Source: Sphingobium ummariense RL-3 (GTDB lineage Bacteria; Pseudomonadota; Alphaproteobacteria; Sphingomonadales; Sphingomonadaceae). Taken from it: a DNA stretch of 64,000 nt. The position numbers were made by a program, and so were the translations under genes. The stretch lies in contig NZ_AUWY01000023.1 in NCBI RefSeq assembly GCF_000447205.1, positions 71,850-135,849 on the forward strand, given 5' to 3'. Below the pieces are notes generated by a model, which saw nothing but the letters and a program-made list of their open reading frames with translations, ran no database searches and had not been told where the DNA came from. Below, one piece after another: positions 18,020 to 29,027 of this stretch; the stretch's first letter is position 1; each line of letters opens with the position of its first letter.

Positions 18020-18781
18020 ATGATCGAATTGCTGCGATCGGACGCATTGCGCGACCTACCGCACGGCTTTGCCGGACGGCGCGGGGGCGTGTCCGGCGGA
18101 ATCCACGCGGGGCTGAATGTGGGTTTGGGGTCGGAGGACGACCGGGAAGCGGTGCTGCGCAACCGCGACCTGGTGCGCGATGCGCTGCTCCCCGGCGCGA
18201 CGCTGGTGACCGTGCGGCAGGTGCATTCGCCCGATGTCGTCACCGTCACCGAATCGATCGCGGAGGACGAGCGTCCGGCGGCCGATGCCATGGTGACGGA
18301 TCGCCCCGGCCTGATCCTGGGCATATTGACGGCCGACTGCGTGCCGGTCCTGTTTGCCGACCCGCAGGCCGGAGTCGTGGGCGCGGCTCATGCCGGGTGG
18401 AAGGGCGCGCTTGCTGGCGTGACGGACAACACGCTTGCGGCGATGGAGGCGCTGGGCGCGTCGCGCGATCGCATCGTCTGCGCGATCGGCCCCTGCATAG
18501 GCCGCGCCTCCTATGAGGTCGGGACCGATTTCGCCTCGCGGTTCGCGGCCGAGGACGAGGAGAACGCGCGCTTCTTCAGCGAAGGACGCGAAGGGCATTG
18601 CCAGTTCGACATCGCCGGCTATGTCGCCGCCCGGTTGGCGAAGGTGGGCGTCGGCCGGATCGAGATGCTGGACGAGGACACCTACAGCCAGCCCGATCGC
18701 TTCTACAGCTACCGGCGCTCCTGCCACCGGGGTGAGCCGGATTATGGGCGACAGATCTCGCTGATCGCCCTGTCCGGCTGA
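18020..18781 (+). CDS. pgeF: Peptidoglycan editing factor PgeF (multicopper polyphenol oxidase/laccase domain)
   Basis: The 253-residue protein belongs to the DUF152/YfiH family now called PgeF, which corrects wrong amino acids in peptidoglycan precursors; some members also show laccase or purine nucleosidase activity. The zinc/copper-binding residues are visible: H in VRQVHSPDV, C in TADCVPVLFAD and H in AAHAGWKGAL. The start at 18020 follows AAGGAACAGG; a longer frame from 17870 would overlap the APC leader. It converges with phzF-like, with 3 bp between stops. Confidence 0.88.
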   Translation: MIELLRSDALRDLPHGFAGRRGGVSGGIHAGLNVGLGSEDDREAVLRNRDLVRDALLPGATLVTVRQVHSPDVVTVTESIAEDERPAADAMVTDRPGLILGILTADCVPVLFADPQAGVVGAAHAGWKGALAGVTDNTLAAMEALGASRDRIVCAIGPCIGRASYEVGTDFASRFAAEDEENARFFSEGREGHCQFDIAGYVAARLAKVGVGRIEMLDEDTYSQPDRFYSYRRSCHRGEPDYGRQISLIALSG

Positions 18782-18784
18782 TAC

Positions 18785-19570
18785 TCAGAGCAGGAACGTC
18801 CCCTCGATCACCGTGCGGCAGGCGCCGGTGAGCACGACGCGGTCGCCCTCCAGCCGACAGCCGATCCGTCCGCCGCGCGCCGATGCCTGAAAGGCGGTGA
18901 GACTGGTCTTCCCCAGGCGCCCGGCCCAGAAGAGGGTGAGCAGGCAGTGGGCCGATCCCGTCACCGGATCCTCGTCGATCCCGCTGCCGGGCACGAAGAC
19001 GCGGCTGACAATGTCGCTGTCCTCGCCCGGGGCCGTGGCGATCAGCATGAGGCTGCCTTGCGTGCGCAGCGCTGCGAAATCCGGCGTCAGCGCGCGCACT
19101 GCCGCTTCGTCGGGATAGAGGAACAGGCTGTAGCCGCCATCCCGCCAGTGCGATTCGATCGGCGCGCCGCCAAGGCCGGCGGCCAGTTCGGGCAGCGCCC
19201 GCGGCGCCATCGACAAGGCTGGGAGCGAGAGCGCATATCCCTCGCCATCGCGCGCCACGGTCAGGATGCCGGCCTGGCGGGTGCGAAAGCGGATCGCATC
19301 CCCCTTCATCAGGACATGGCCGCTCGCCAGCGTCGCATGACCGCACAGCTTCACCTCTACGCCGGGCGTGAACCAGCGCAGCGCATAATCCGCCTCCGGA
19401 TCATCGGGCGTGGGGACCAGGAAAGCGGTTTCCGACAGGTTGTTCTCCGCCGCGATGGCCTGGAGCACGGCATCGTCCAGCCAGGCGTCGAGCGGCATCA
19501 CGGCGGCCGGGTTGCCGGTAAAGGGCGCATCGGCGAAAGCATCGACCTGGGTGAAGGGAAGGCTGGGCAT
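18785..19570 (-). CDS. PhzF-family isomerase
   Basis: The 261-residue protein is a PhzF/YddE family member with a duplicated diaminopimelate-epimerase-like fold. The N-terminal half has QVDAFADAPFTGNPAAV and the catalytic-region ENNLSETAF, where the glutamate is the acid/base in PhzF. The second half has the GSGIDEDPVTGSAHC segment. No phenazine genes are nearby, so it is probably one of the many family members with unknown isomerase or epimerase substrates. The ATG at 19570 matches the start position of homologues. Confidence 0.83.
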   Translation of the reverse strand: MPSLPFTQVDAFADAPFTGNPAAVMPLDAWLDDAVLQAIAAENNLSETAFLVPTPDDPEADYALRWFTPGVEVKLCGHATLASGHVLMKGDAIRFRTRQAGILTVARDGEGYALSLPALSMAPRALPELAAGLGGAPIESHWRDGGYSLFLYPDEAAVRALTPDFAALRTQGSLMLIATAPGEDSDIVSRVFVPGSGIDEDPVTGSAHCLLTLFWAGRLGKTSLTAFQASARGGRIGCRLEGDRVVLTGACRTVIEGTFLL

Positions 19571-19881
19571 GGCGGTCCTCGACAAGGGGATGGCGGCCCT
19601 AATGCGCCGAAGCGAGGAGAGGCGGGAGGGCCGGCCGCGTACAAATGGCCGTCCCGCTACGAAAGAGGCCAGCCATGTCGCCATGGCTGGCCTCGTGTCG
19701 CGGCGTGAGGGGACGCTTTGACCGTCAGTTCACGCCTGGCGTGATGACGCTCCCCTTGCTTTCGCGTTGCCGCTCACCCTCCCGCGGGTGACATGAGGGA
19801 AGCTACCCCTTTTCGAGCGAGTCGTCTCTAAACTTTCACATTTTCGGCGCGCGGTCGGGGCGATTCGGCGCGAATCCCTCG
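19571..19881. other. 311-bp gap between phzF-like and aroC with a perfect hairpin
   Basis: I see no gene in this stretch. It contains a perfect palindromic hairpin at 19665-19694 and otherwise low-structure sequence. An AT-richer block (about 19820-19850) may hold a promoter for the phzF-like gene, but no clear hexamers are visible. Confidence 0.5.
19665..19694. repeat. 13-bp perfect hairpin (GAGGCCAGCCATG stem)
   Basis: GAGGCCAGCCATG at 19665-19677 pairs perfectly with CATGGCTGGCCTC at 19682-19694 over a 4-base loop TCGC. There is no T tract. It could be a terminator for aroC readthrough on the minus strand or a remnant of a palindromic repeat. Confidence 0.6.
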
Positions 19882-20949
19882 CTAGCCGCATTGAGCGCGG
19901 TGCAGCAGCTTCTGGTCGGCCAGCACGAGGGCCATCATCGCCTCCACCACCGGGACGCCGCGAATGCCGACGCAAGGGTCGTGGCGACCCCTCGTCACGA
20001 TATCGGACGCCTCGCCCTCCCGCGTCACGGTTTCCACCGGGATCAGGATGGAACTGGTCGGCTTGAAGGCGACCCGGACCTTCACTGGCTGGCCCGTGGA
20101 GATGCCGCCGGCAATGCCGCCCGCATGATTGGCCAGGAAGACCGGTCCCTCATTGCCCGGGCGCATGGGATCGGCATTCTGCTCGCCGCGCAGCCGTGCC
20201 GCCGCGAATCCGTCGCCGATCTCGACGCCCTTGACCGCGTTGATGCTCATCATCGCGGCGGCCAATTCGCTGTCGAGCTTGGCGTACAGGGGCGCACCCC
20301 AGCCGGCCGGAACGCCCGAGGCCACGCACTCCACGACCGCGCCGAGCGACGATCCGTCGAGCCGGGCGTCGTCGACCAGCTTTTCCCACCGATTCGCCGC
20401 CACCGGATCGGGGCAGAAGAAGGGGTTGTTGGCGATCTCAGCCGGATCAAACTGCGCGGGATCGATGGCGTCGCCGCCGATCTCGCTCACCCAGGCGAAG
20501 ATGTCGACCTCGGGCACCACCAACCGGGCGACGGCGCCCGCCGCGACCCGGCTCGCCGTCTCCCGCGCGGAGGAGCGCCCGCCGCCACGGTAATCCCGGA
20601 AGCCATATTTAGCGTCATAGGCATAGTCTGCATGGCCTGGGCGATAGGCCTTGGCCACGTCCGAATAATCCTTCGACCGCTGGTCGACATTCTCGATCAT
20701 CAGGCTGATCGGCGTGCCGGTCGTCTTCCCTTCGAATACGCCGGACAGAATGCGCACTGCGTCCGGCTCGCGCCGCTGGGTGGTGAACTTCGACGTGCCC
20801 GGCCTGCGCTGGTCGAGAAAGGGCTGGATGTCCGCCTCGCTCAGCGCCAGGCCGGGAGGGCAGCCATCCACGACCGCACCGATGGCGGGGCCATGGCTTT
20901 CCCCCCAGGTCGAAAAGCGCAGGACGCGACCGAACGTGTTGAAGCTCAT
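19882..20949 (-). CDS. aroC: Chorismate synthase
   Basis: Chorismate synthase (355 residues) converts 5-enolpyruvylshikimate 3-phosphate to chorismate with reduced FMN, the last shikimate-pathway step. Family signatures are clear: [20 protein letters not shown] at the N-terminus, [18 protein letters not shown] in the middle, and the C-terminal [15 protein letters not shown]. Length and order are normal. fabI lies directly upstream on the same strand with only about 9 bp between, so the two are probably co-transcribed. Confidence 0.96.
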   Translation of the reverse strand: MSFNTFGRVLRFSTWGESHGPAIGAVVDGCPPGLALSEADIQPFLDQRRPGTSKFTTQRREPDAVRILSGVFEGKTTGTPISLMIENVDQRSKDYSDVAKAYRPGHADYAYDAKYGFRDYRGGGRSSARETASRVAAGAVARLVVPEVDIFAWVSEIGGDAIDPAQFDPAEIANNPFFCPDPVAANRWEKLVDDARLDGSSLGAVVECVASGVPAGWGAPLYAKLDSELAAAMMSINAVKGVEIGDGFAAARLRGEQNADPMRPGNEGPVFLANHAGGIAGGISTGQPVKVRVAFKPTSSILIPVETVTREGEASDIVTRGRHDPCVGIRGVPVVEAMMALVLADQKLLHRAQCG

Positions 20950-20958
20950 GCCCCGCGC

Positions 20959-21764
<806 letters not shown>

Positions 21765-21768
<4 letters not shown>

Positions 21769-22721
21769 GTGGTCGTTCCGTTCCCTTGATGCGGCAGCGC
21801 CGGCTCCGGTTCCTCTTCGGGGAATTCCGCCAGCGCCGCGTTGAGTTCGGCGCCAATTACCACGCCAAGCCCGACGAAAAAGAAAAAAATGAGGGTGATC
21901 ATGACGCCGGCCAGGCTGCCATAGGTCCGGTCGTAGCCGCCGAGCAGCGACAGGGTGGGCGGCAGCAGCAGCGTCACGCCATACCACCAGAGCGTCGTCG
22001 CCACCGCGCCAGGCCATTTGGGAAAGCGCGGATCCTTGTAGGCGCTCGGCGTTAGCGTCACGTACAGATAATAGAGCGCGATACCCAGGATCGCCATCGG
22101 CAGCAGCTTGGTGAGAGACACGATCCGCATCGCGTCGTCGGCGAAGGGAAACAGCCTCTGCACGAGCTGCTCGACGCCGGTGAGGGCGATCTGGAGCGAG
22201 AAGGCGAACATGACGGCGAAGACGCTGACCAGCGTGATGCCGATCGCCGTCAGCCGATAATGCCAGAAGGGCTTGGTGCTCTTCGTCCCATAGGCGCGGC
22301 GCAGGATGTCGCGGACCGTTTCTATGAGGCTTCCGACGGTCCACAGCCCCACCAGGCCACCCAGCCACAGCAGCGGCCCGCTGCGCGCGTGCAGCACGTC
22401 CAGGATCGGCTGGCGCACAACCTGCGCCACGCCGCGCGGCACGGTGGCGAGGAAGGCGGCGACCGCCGAGAGGCCATCCTGCGTCCGCCCGAAGATGCTG
22501 GCCACCGCCGCCGCCACGATGAAGAAGGGGAAGAGCGTGATGAGCGAGAGATAAGCGAGGTTCCCCGCATGGATGAACCCGTCGTTATAGGTTCCGACCA
22601 GCACTCGCTTGGCGATCTCCAGCGTCTTTGGCGTGGGCCGAACGCGTTCGATTCGGGCGCGGGCGCGAAGCGCCATGCGCTGGCGGCGCGACTCGGGGGA
22701 ATGGGGCGAAGGCTGCGGCAT
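21765..22721 (-). CDS. YihY/BrkB-family inner membrane protein
   Basis: The 318-residue protein has about six membrane helices and the family segments NDGFIHAGNLAYLSLITLFP (residues about 45-64) and TYGSLAGVMITLIFFFFVGL. The family was once called ribonuclease BN; that assignment has been withdrawn, and transport or lipid-related roles are only suggested. It begins 15 bp after the DnaJ-like gene and overlaps fabI by four bases, so the cbpA-brkB-fabI-aroC genes probably form an operon. Confidence 0.85.
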
Positions 22722-22736
22722 CCGCCCCGAAACGCC

Positions 22737-23669
22737 TCAGACGCCCAGATGGGCGCGCACCGCGCGTTGGTCCTGCCAGCTTTCGACCAGTGCCCGGATC
22801 GCCGGATCGTCGGCCGGAACGTCGATCAGCAACGTCACGAGCTGGTCGCCGCGGTCGCCGTCCTTGCCGACGAAGCCCCTGCCGCGCAGGCGCAGCACCT
22901 TGCCCGACTTGGCGCCCGCCGGGACGCCCAGCATCACCGGTCCGTCGACGGTCGGCACCTTGACCTTGGCCCCCTTCACCGCCTCGTCCAGCGTGATGGG
23001 CAGGTCGAGCAGCACATTATCGCCGTCGCGGCGGAAGAAGGGGTGCGGCTTCACCTCTATGGTGACGATCGCATCGCCCGCGCCGCCCGGCCCCGGCTGT
23101 CCCTTGCCCGACAGGCGCATCTGCGTGCCCGTCTCGACGCCGGCGGGAAGCTTCAGGTCGATGGTCTTTCCATCCTGAAGGGTGATACGCTGGGGCGCCA
23201 GCGTCGCCGCGTCGGTAAACGCGACCGCCAGGCGATAGGCAACGTTGGCGCCCCGCTGCGGCGGCGCTTGCCGCCCGAAACCGCCGAAGCCCCCACCGGC
23301 GCGGCGTCCCGCGCCACCGAACAGCCCTTCGAAAATGTCGCCGAAGTCGGCGCCTTCGTTGAACTCGAACCCGGCGGCATGGCCACCGCCCGGAGAACCG
23401 CGGAAACCGCCGCCGCCACCGCCGCCGAAGCCGAAGGGCGCGGTCGGGTTGCCGTCGCCGTCGATCTCCCCCCGGTCGAAACGGGCCCGCTTGTCCTTGT
23501 CGGACAGCAAGTCATAGGCGTTGGTGACCGCGGAGAAGCGCTCGGCTGCCTTGGGATTGTCCTTGTTCCGGTCGGGGTGCAGCTCCTTCGCCAGCTTGCG
23601 ATAGGCCGACTTGATGTCCGCCTCGCTGGCGCCGCGCGCCACGCCCAGGGTGGAGTAGGGATCTGCCAT
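22737..23669 (-). CDS. DnaJ C-terminal domain co-chaperone (CbpA-like)
   Basis: The 310-residue protein has an N-terminal J domain with HPD at 31-33, a G/F-rich linker (about 78-135) and the two-part DnaJ C-terminal substrate-binding domain (about 140-300). It lacks the DnaJ zinc finger, which makes it a CbpA/class II Hsp40 rather than DnaJ itself. It stimulates DnaK and delivers unfolded clients. It is divergent from pdxH, with about 130 bp between start codons. Confidence 0.88.
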   Translation of the reverse strand: MADPYSTLGVARGASEADIKSAYRKLAKELHPDRNKDNPKAAERFSAVTNAYDLLSDKDKRARFDRGEIDGDGNPTAPFGFGGGGGGGFRGSPGGGHAAGFEFNEGADFGDIFEGLFGGAGRRAGGGFGGFGRQAPPQRGANVAYRLAVAFTDAATLAPQRITLQDGKTIDLKLPAGVETGTQMRLSGKGQPGPGGAGDAIVTIEVKPHPFFRRDGDNVLLDLPITLDEAVKGAKVKVPTVDGPVMLGVPAGAKSGKVLRLRGRGFVGKDGDRGDQLVTLLIDVPADDPAIRALVESWQDQRAVRAHLGV

Positions 23670-23800
23670 CGATGCTCTGTGACCTGTATTGATGTCGGTG
23701 GAAAGAAGGATTTGCCAGATATGTGGCGAAAGCCCGCGCCGCGTTCAAGTTGCGGCTTGCCCGTATCGACAGGCGGGCGCGCCAGGCATAAGGCGGGACA

Positions 23801-24376
23801 ATGACCGATCCCTTCTCCCTTTTCGACAAGTGGTATGCGCAGGCGCGCGACAGCGAGATCAACGACAGCAACGCCATGGCGCTCGCCACGGCTGATGCAC
23901 GCGGCCGGCCATCGGTGCGCATGGTGCTGCTGAAGGGACACGGGCCGGACGGCTTCGTCTTCTACACCAATTTCGAGGGGCGCAAGGCCGGCGAGCTGCT
24001 CGAAAACCCCCATGCCGCGCTACTGTTTCACTGGAAGTCGGTGCGGCGCCAGATCCGGATCGAAGGACCAGTCGCGCCAGTCGACGAAGCGACCGCCGAC
24101 GCCTATTTCGCCAGCCGCAGCCGCGACAGCCAGCTGGGCGCCTGGGCTTCCGACCAATCACGGTCACTGCCGTCACGCGATCTTTTCATGGAACGCTACG
24201 CTGCGGCGCAGGCGCGGTTCGAAGGCGTGCCGGTGCCCCGCCCCCCGCACTGGTCCGGCTTCCGCGTCGCGCCCGAGCGCATCGAATTCTGGCAGGATCG
24301 CGAGCATCGTCTGCACGAACGGCGGCTGTTCCAGCGGGACGGCGACGGCTGGCGCGAGGGGCTTCTCTATCCCTGA
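23801..24376 (+). CDS. pdxH: Pyridoxamine 5'-phosphate oxidase
   Basis: PdxH (191 residues) oxidises pyridoxine or pyridoxamine 5'-phosphate to pyridoxal 5'-phosphate with FMN, in B6 synthesis and salvage. Signatures visible are the FMN-binding RPSVRMVLLKGHGPDGFVF, the TNFEGRKAGEL segment, WKSVRRQIRIEG, and the C-terminal EFWQDREHRLHERRLF. The length is slightly short for the family but all core parts are present. It starts at ATG 23801 after AAGGCGGG. Confidence 0.95.
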   Translation: MTDPFSLFDKWYAQARDSEINDSNAMALATADARGRPSVRMVLLKGHGPDGFVFYTNFEGRKAGELLENPHAALLFHWKSVRRQIRIEGPVAPVDEATADAYFASRSRDSQLGAWASDQSRSLPSRDLFMERYAAAQARFEGVPVPRPPHWSGFRVAPERIEFWQDREHRLHERRLFQRDGDGWREGLLYP

Positions 24377-24563
24377 ACCGATCGCGCCCGAACGGTTCGT
24401 CCGGAACAGACCGGCCGGGGCGCGGAAACGTCGCCCTCGTTCGTCTATCCTTTCCGCAGCCCGGCGCGGCCCGATTGCGGGTCGCCCATGCGCCTGTTAG
24501 GTGTGTCCGCCTGACAGAACCGGAACGAGAACGGGGCGCGCCCGCGCGGTCCAGAGGGAATCA

Positions 24564-25895
24564 ATGCGAAACAGACTGACGGCGTTCATCCTTGCAGGCA
24601 TGATTCTGGGGGTGATCGTGGGCTTTGCCGCCAACCTCTGGGTCGGCGGCGACGAAGCGACGGCCAAGGATGTCGCGGGCTATTTCCACCTGCTGGCCGA
24701 CATCTTCCTGCACCTCATCAAGATGATCATCGCACCGCTGGTCTTCTCGACCCTGGTGGCCGGCGTTGCGCACATGGGCGACAGCGCTGCGCTTGGCCGG
24801 ATCGGCGGCCGTGCGCTCGCCTGGTTCATCATCGCCAGCCTCATCTCGCTGACGCTGGGCCTCATCTTCGTCAATTTCTTCGCACCGGGCGAGGGGCTGA
24901 ACCTCGTGCGCAGCGGCGCGGAATCCGGCGTCAACACCGAGGCACTGAACTTCCGCGACTTCATCCTGCACGTCTTCCCCACCTCCATGGTCGGGGCGAT
25001 GGCGGAAAATTCGATCCTGCAGATCGTCGTGTTCTCGCTGTTCGTCGGCGTGGCGCTGACCGCCATCGGCGAAAAGGGCAAGCCGATCGTCACCGTCATC
25101 GAAGCGATGGTGGAACTGATGCTGCAGGTCACCGGCTATGTCATGCGCATGGCCCCCTTCGCAGTGTTCGGCGCGCTGGCGTCCGTGGTGACGACCGAGG
25201 GGCTGGGCGTGCTCAAGACCTTCGGCGAACTGGTCGGCGAATTCTACCTGGCGCTGATCGCCCTGTGGCTGCTGCTGTTCGCCGCCGGCTCCGTCTTCCT
25301 GGGCAAGCGGATGTTCAAGCTGGTCCGCTATGTCCGCGAACCACTGCTGATCGCCTTCTCAACCGCCTCGTCCGAAGCCGCCTATCCCAAGATGCTGGAG
25401 CAACTCGACCGCTTCGGCGTGCCGCGGCGGATATACAGCTTCGTGCTGCCGCTCGGCTACAGCTTCAATCTCGACGGGTCGATGATGTATTCGACCTTTG
25501 CCACCATCTTCATCGCCCAGGCCTATGGCATCGACCTGCCGATCGCGACGCAGATCACCATCCTGCTGGTGTTGATGGTGACCAGCAAGGGGATTGCCGC
25601 CGTGCCTCGCGCCTCGCTGGTGGTGGTCGCGGCGACGCTGGGCCAGTTCGACCTGCCGGTGGAAGGCGTTGCCTTCATTCTCGCGGTCGATCATTTCATG
25701 GACATGGGCCGCACCGCGACCAACGTGCTGGGCAACGCCATCGCCACCTCCGTCATCACCAAATGGGAAGGGATGCTGGAGGTCGAGGAGCCAGACTATG
25801 TGCCCCACCCAAAGGCGCCGGCGCATACGGCCGCGCACGGCCGGGCCGGGCTGGAGCTGGCGAGCGACATGGTGGAGGAGGATCAGCGGTCCTGA
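24564..25895 (+). CDS. Dicarboxylate/amino acid:cation symporter (DAACS), paralogue 1
   Basis: The 443-residue GltP/DctA-family inner-membrane protein couples uptake of glutamate, aspartate or C4-dicarboxylates to H+ or Na+. The HP1 serine-rich hairpin is STASSEAAYP and the TM7 motif reads NLDGS (usually NMDGT). The C-terminal helix 8 region has the DHFMDMGRTATNVLGNA pattern, where the D and the R bind substrate. An arginine at that position suggests acidic substrates. A second family member follows 140 bp later. The ATG at 24564 follows AGAGGGAA. Confidence 0.88.
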   Translation: MRNRLTAFILAGMILGVIVGFAANLWVGGDEATAKDVAGYFHLLADIFLHLIKMIIAPLVFSTLVAGVAHMGDSAALGRIGGRALAWFIIASLISLTLGLIFVNFFAPGEGLNLVRSGAESGVNTEALNFRDFILHVFPTSMVGAMAENSILQIVVFSLFVGVALTAIGEKGKPIVTVIEAMVELMLQVTGYVMRMAPFAVFGALASVVTTEGLGVLKTFGELVGEFYLALIALWLLLFAAGSVFLGKRMFKLVRYVREPLLIAFSTASSEAAYPKMLEQLDRFGVPRRIYSFVLPLGYSFNLDGSMMYSTFATIFIAQAYGIDLPIATQITILLVLMVTSKGIAAVPRASLVVVAATLGQFDLPVEGVAFILAVDHFMDMGRTATNVLGNAIATSVITKWEGMLEVEEPDYVPHPKAPAHTAAHGRAGLELASDMVEEDQRS

Positions 25896-26035
25896 GCGGT
25901 CGCTTCCCCATCCCCTCTCCCCATCGGTAACTCTTCTCCTCCCGCGCTGGAGTAGGAGAACGGGAATCCGCAACGATCACAGCGGATACACGGTGCCGCC
26001 GGATGGTTGATGACGGCATCCATCGGGGAGAGTCC

Positions 26036-27346
26036 ATGAGTGCAGATGCCAGCAGCCCTGAAACCGCGCGAACGCCGCTGAACCTGCAATGGCGAATGCT
26101 GGCCGGGTTCCTGGTCGGCTTGGTCCTGGGCCTCGCCATCCACCTCACCGCGCCGGACGCCGCTTGGGTGGACGCGGTCACGACCTATGTTACCGCGCCG
26201 GTCGGCGAGATCTTCCTGCGGCTGCTCTTCATGCTGGTCATCCCGCTCCTGGTGTCGGCGCTGATTGTCGGCGTCGCGGAGATGGGAGAGCTCCGGTCGC
26301 TGCGGCGCGTCGGGGTCCGCACGCTGATCTACACGCTGGTCGTGTCGGGCATCGCGGTCGCGCTGAGCATCGTCCTGGTCAACCTGCTGCAGCCTGGTGC
26401 GGGCGTCGATCCCGTACAGGCCCGCGCCATGCTGGCGGACGCGGGCCAGGGCGCGAAGGCGATATTGGCCCGCGAAGGCGATGCGCCGACCGGCGTTGCG
26501 GCGGTGCTGGCGATCGTGCCCGACAATGTGATCGCGGCGATGGCTGGCAACGACATTCTTGCCGTCATGGTCTTCGCCCTCTTCTTCGGCATCGGCCTGC
26601 TGCTGGTGCGCACGGAGCAGTCGCGGGTGCTGCTGAGCGCTATGGAAGGCCTGTTCGAGGTGTCGATGCGCCTCATAGGGCTTGTCATCCGGCTCGCGCC
26701 GATCGCCATCGCCTGCTTCATGTTCAACCTCGCGGCGCAGTTCGGGTGGGAATTACTCGTGCGGCTGTCCGCCTATGCCGGCGTCGTGCTGCTGGCGCTG
26801 CTGATCCAGATGTTCGCCGTCTATCCGCTGTTGATCGCCATGCTGGCGCGGCGGTCACCGCTGCGCTTCTTCGCCGCCGCGCAGGAAGCAACGCTGATGG
26901 CCTTCGCCACCGCCTCCTCCAACGCGACCCTGCCCACGGCCATCCGTGTCGCGGAGGACCGGTTGCACCTCCCCCGCCGGATCGCCCGTTTCGTGCTGAC
27001 GATCGGCGCGACGGCGAATCAGAACGGAACCGCGATCTTCGAGGGAATCACCGTTCTGTTCCTTGCGCAATTTTTCGGCGTCGACCTGACGCTGTCGCAG
27101 CAGCTGATGGTGATGCTGGTGTGCATCCTGGGCGGCGTCGGCACGGCCGGCGTGCCGGCTGGATCGCTGCCGGTTGTCGCGATGATCCTGGGCATGGTGA
27201 ACGTACCGCCCGAAGGGATCGGGCTGGTGCTGGGGATAGACCGCTTCCTCGACATGTGCCGTACCGCGCTCAACGTCACCGGCGATCTGGTCGCGGCGAC
27301 GGTGATCTCGGCAGGGGAGGAAGATCGCTCGCCTTCCGCTACCTGA
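26036..27346 (+). CDS. Dicarboxylate/amino acid:cation symporter (DAACS), paralogue 2
   Basis: The 436-residue protein is in the same family as the gene upstream but clearly diverged. The serine-rich hairpin is TASSNATLP, the TM7 motif is NQNGT, and helix 8 reads DRFLDMCRTALNVTGD. The substrate-binding D and R positions are kept, so acidic substrates remain likely. The two genes lie head to tail and may be an old tandem duplication with split substrate or ion specificity. The 3' end overlaps the convergent small gene by 8 bases. Confidence 0.87.
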   Translation: MSADASSPETARTPLNLQWRMLAGFLVGLVLGLAIHLTAPDAAWVDAVTTYVTAPVGEIFLRLLFMLVIPLLVSALIVGVAEMGELRSLRRVGVRTLIYTLVVSGIAVALSIVLVNLLQPGAGVDPVQARAMLADAGQGAKAILAREGDAPTGVAAVLAIVPDNVIAAMAGNDILAVMVFALFFGIGLLLVRTEQSRVLLSAMEGLFEVSMRLIGLVIRLAPIAIACFMFNLAAQFGWELLVRLSAYAGVVLLALLIQMFAVYPLLIAMLARRSPLRFFAAAQEATLMAFATASSNATLPTAIRVAEDRLHLPRRIARFVLTIGATANQNGTAIFEGITVLFLAQFFGVDLTLSQQLMVMLVCILGGVGTAGVPAGSLPVVAMILGMVNVPPEGIGLVLGIDRFLDMCRTALNVTGDLVAATVISAGEEDRSPSAT

Positions 27347-27521
27347 GCTTCGCGATCGACAGCCCATCCTGCTTGGCGCGCGCCTTGACCGACTCCTCGC
27401 TCCGCGTCAGCGCCTTGGCGATGGCCTTGAGCGCCGTGCCCTTCTTCGCGAGCGTATGCAGTTTCTGGATCTCGTCCGGCGTCCAGGGCTGCTTGTGCCG
27501 TTCGAAGCGATCGCCTGCCAT
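27339..27521 (-). CDS. Small SANT/Myb- or HTH-like protein
   Basis: The 60-residue basic protein contains WTPDEIQKLHTLAKKGTALK followed by AIAKALTRSEESVKARA. This has the W-x(n)-helix-turn-helix spacing of a SANT/Myb-type or homeodomain-like DNA-binding unit. Such short proteins are found conserved in sphingomonads without a known role. It starts 5 bp upstream of the purA-side stop and is on the same strand, lying just after purA in transcription order would be reversed, so it is most simply its own or a readthrough transcript. Confidence 0.6.
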   Translation of the reverse strand: MAGDRFERHKQPWTPDEIQKLHTLAKKGTALKAIAKALTRSEESVKARAKQDGLSIAKLR

Positions 27522-27526
27522 GCCGG

Positions 27527-28816
27527 TCAGTCCGCGAAGGGATCGCGCACCAGGATCGTGTCCTCGCGCTCCGGGCTAGTGGAGACGAGCGTGACCGGGC
27601 AGCCGATCAGTTCCTCGATCCGTCGGATATATTTGATCGCCTGCGCTGGGAGGTCGGCCCAGCTGCGCGCACCGGCCGTGGTGTCGCTCCAGCCGCCGAT
27701 CGTCTCGTAAATGGGTTCCGCCTTTGCCTGATCCTGCGCATGGGCCGGCAGATAATCGAACGTCCTGTCGCCGATGCGGTAACCGACGCAGATCTTCAGT
27801 TCCTCAAAGCCGTCGAGCACGTCCAGCTTGGTGAGCGCGATGCCGGTCACGCCCGACACCGCGACCGACTGGCGGACCAGCACCGCGTCGAACCAGCCGC
27901 AACGGCGCTTGCGACCGGTGACCGTGCCGAATTCATGCCCCCGTTCGCCGAGGCGCTGGCCGATCTCATTCTCCTGCTCGGTCGGGAAGGGGCCGGAACC
28001 GACGCGGGTGGTATAGGCCTTGACGATGCCCAGCACGAACCCCGCGCCATTGGGCCCCAGCCCCGTCCCGCTCGCCGCCGTGCCCGCCACCGTATTGGAG
28101 GAGGTGACGAAAGGATAGGTGCCATGGTCGATGTCGAGCAAGGTGCCCTGGGCGCCCTCGAACAGGATGCGCTTGCCCTTCGCCTTGGCCTGGTTGAGCG
28201 TCAGCCAGACCGGCTTCACGAAGGGCAGGATGAAGCCAGCAATGTCGCGCAGCTCCGCCATCAGCGCATCGCGATCGATCGGCGGTTCGCCGAAGCCGGC
28301 GCGCAGCGCGTCGTGATGCGCCGTCAGCCGGTCAAGCTGCGGCCCGAGATCATCGAGATGGGCAAGGTCGCACACGCGGATCGCGCGGCGGCCGACCTTG
28401 TCTTCATAGGCCGGACCGATGCCGCGACGGGTGGTACCGATCTTGCCTGCGCCGCTCGCATCTTCGCGCAGGCCATCGAGGTCGCGATGGAAGGGCAGGA
28501 TGAGCGGGCAAGTCTCCGCGATCTGCAGATTGTCGGGCGTGATCTCCACGCCCTGGCCGCGCAGCTTGGCGACTTCGTCGCGGAAATGCCAGGGGTCGAG
28601 CACCACGCCATTGCCGATGACGCTGAGCGTGCCGCGCACGATGCCGGAGGGAAGCAGCGAGAGCTTGTAGACCTTGTCCCCCACGACCAGCGTGTGGCCC
28701 GCATTGTGACCGCCCTGGAAGCGGGCGACGACGTCGGCGCGCTCGGACAGCCAGTCGACGATCTTGCCCTTGCCCTCATCGCCCCACTGGGCGCCGATCA
28801 CGGTGACATTTGCCAT
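27527..28816 (-). CDS. purA: Adenylosuccinate synthetase
   Basis: PurA (429 residues) makes adenylosuccinate from IMP, aspartate and GTP, the first committed step to AMP. The N-terminal P-loop GDEGKGK is at 12-18, preceded by VTVIGAQW. The IMP/aspartate regions QGGHNAGHT and [14 protein letters not shown] and the C-terminal [13 protein letters not shown] are intact. The small HTH-like gene follows 5 bp after its stop, on the same strand, so it is probably on the same transcript. Confidence 0.97.
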   Translation of the reverse strand: MANVTVIGAQWGDEGKGKIVDWLSERADVVARFQGGHNAGHTLVVGDKVYKLSLLPSGIVRGTLSVIGNGVVLDPWHFRDEVAKLRGQGVEITPDNLQIAETCPLILPFHRDLDGLREDASGAGKIGTTRRGIGPAYEDKVGRRAIRVCDLAHLDDLGPQLDRLTAHHDALRAGFGEPPIDRDALMAELRDIAGFILPFVKPVWLTLNQAKAKGKRILFEGAQGTLLDIDHGTYPFVTSSNTVAGTAASGTGLGPNGAGFVLGIVKAYTTRVGSGPFPTEQENEIGQRLGERGHEFGTVTGRKRRCGWFDAVLVRQSVAVSGVTGIALTKLDVLDGFEELKICVGYRIGDRTFDYLPAHAQDQAKAEPIYETIGGWSDTTAGARSWADLPAQAIKYIRRIEELIGCPVTLVSTSPEREDTILVRDPFAD

Positions 28817-29027
28817 GGATACACTCCTCCGCCCCGCCGTGCGAACCGGCCATGCCCTTCGACGGGACTCGGCATGCCGGTGGGATGGAGCGGGCGCCTC
28901 GGCACCCGGATGCCGGCGCGCGGTAGCGGCGCGAAGGGGCCGCTGTCAAGGCGGACGGCTTGAAACGCTTACACTTTGTCACGCTTTGACGCTTTGTCCC
29001 GCAGGCGATCGGCGGGATAAGCAAACC

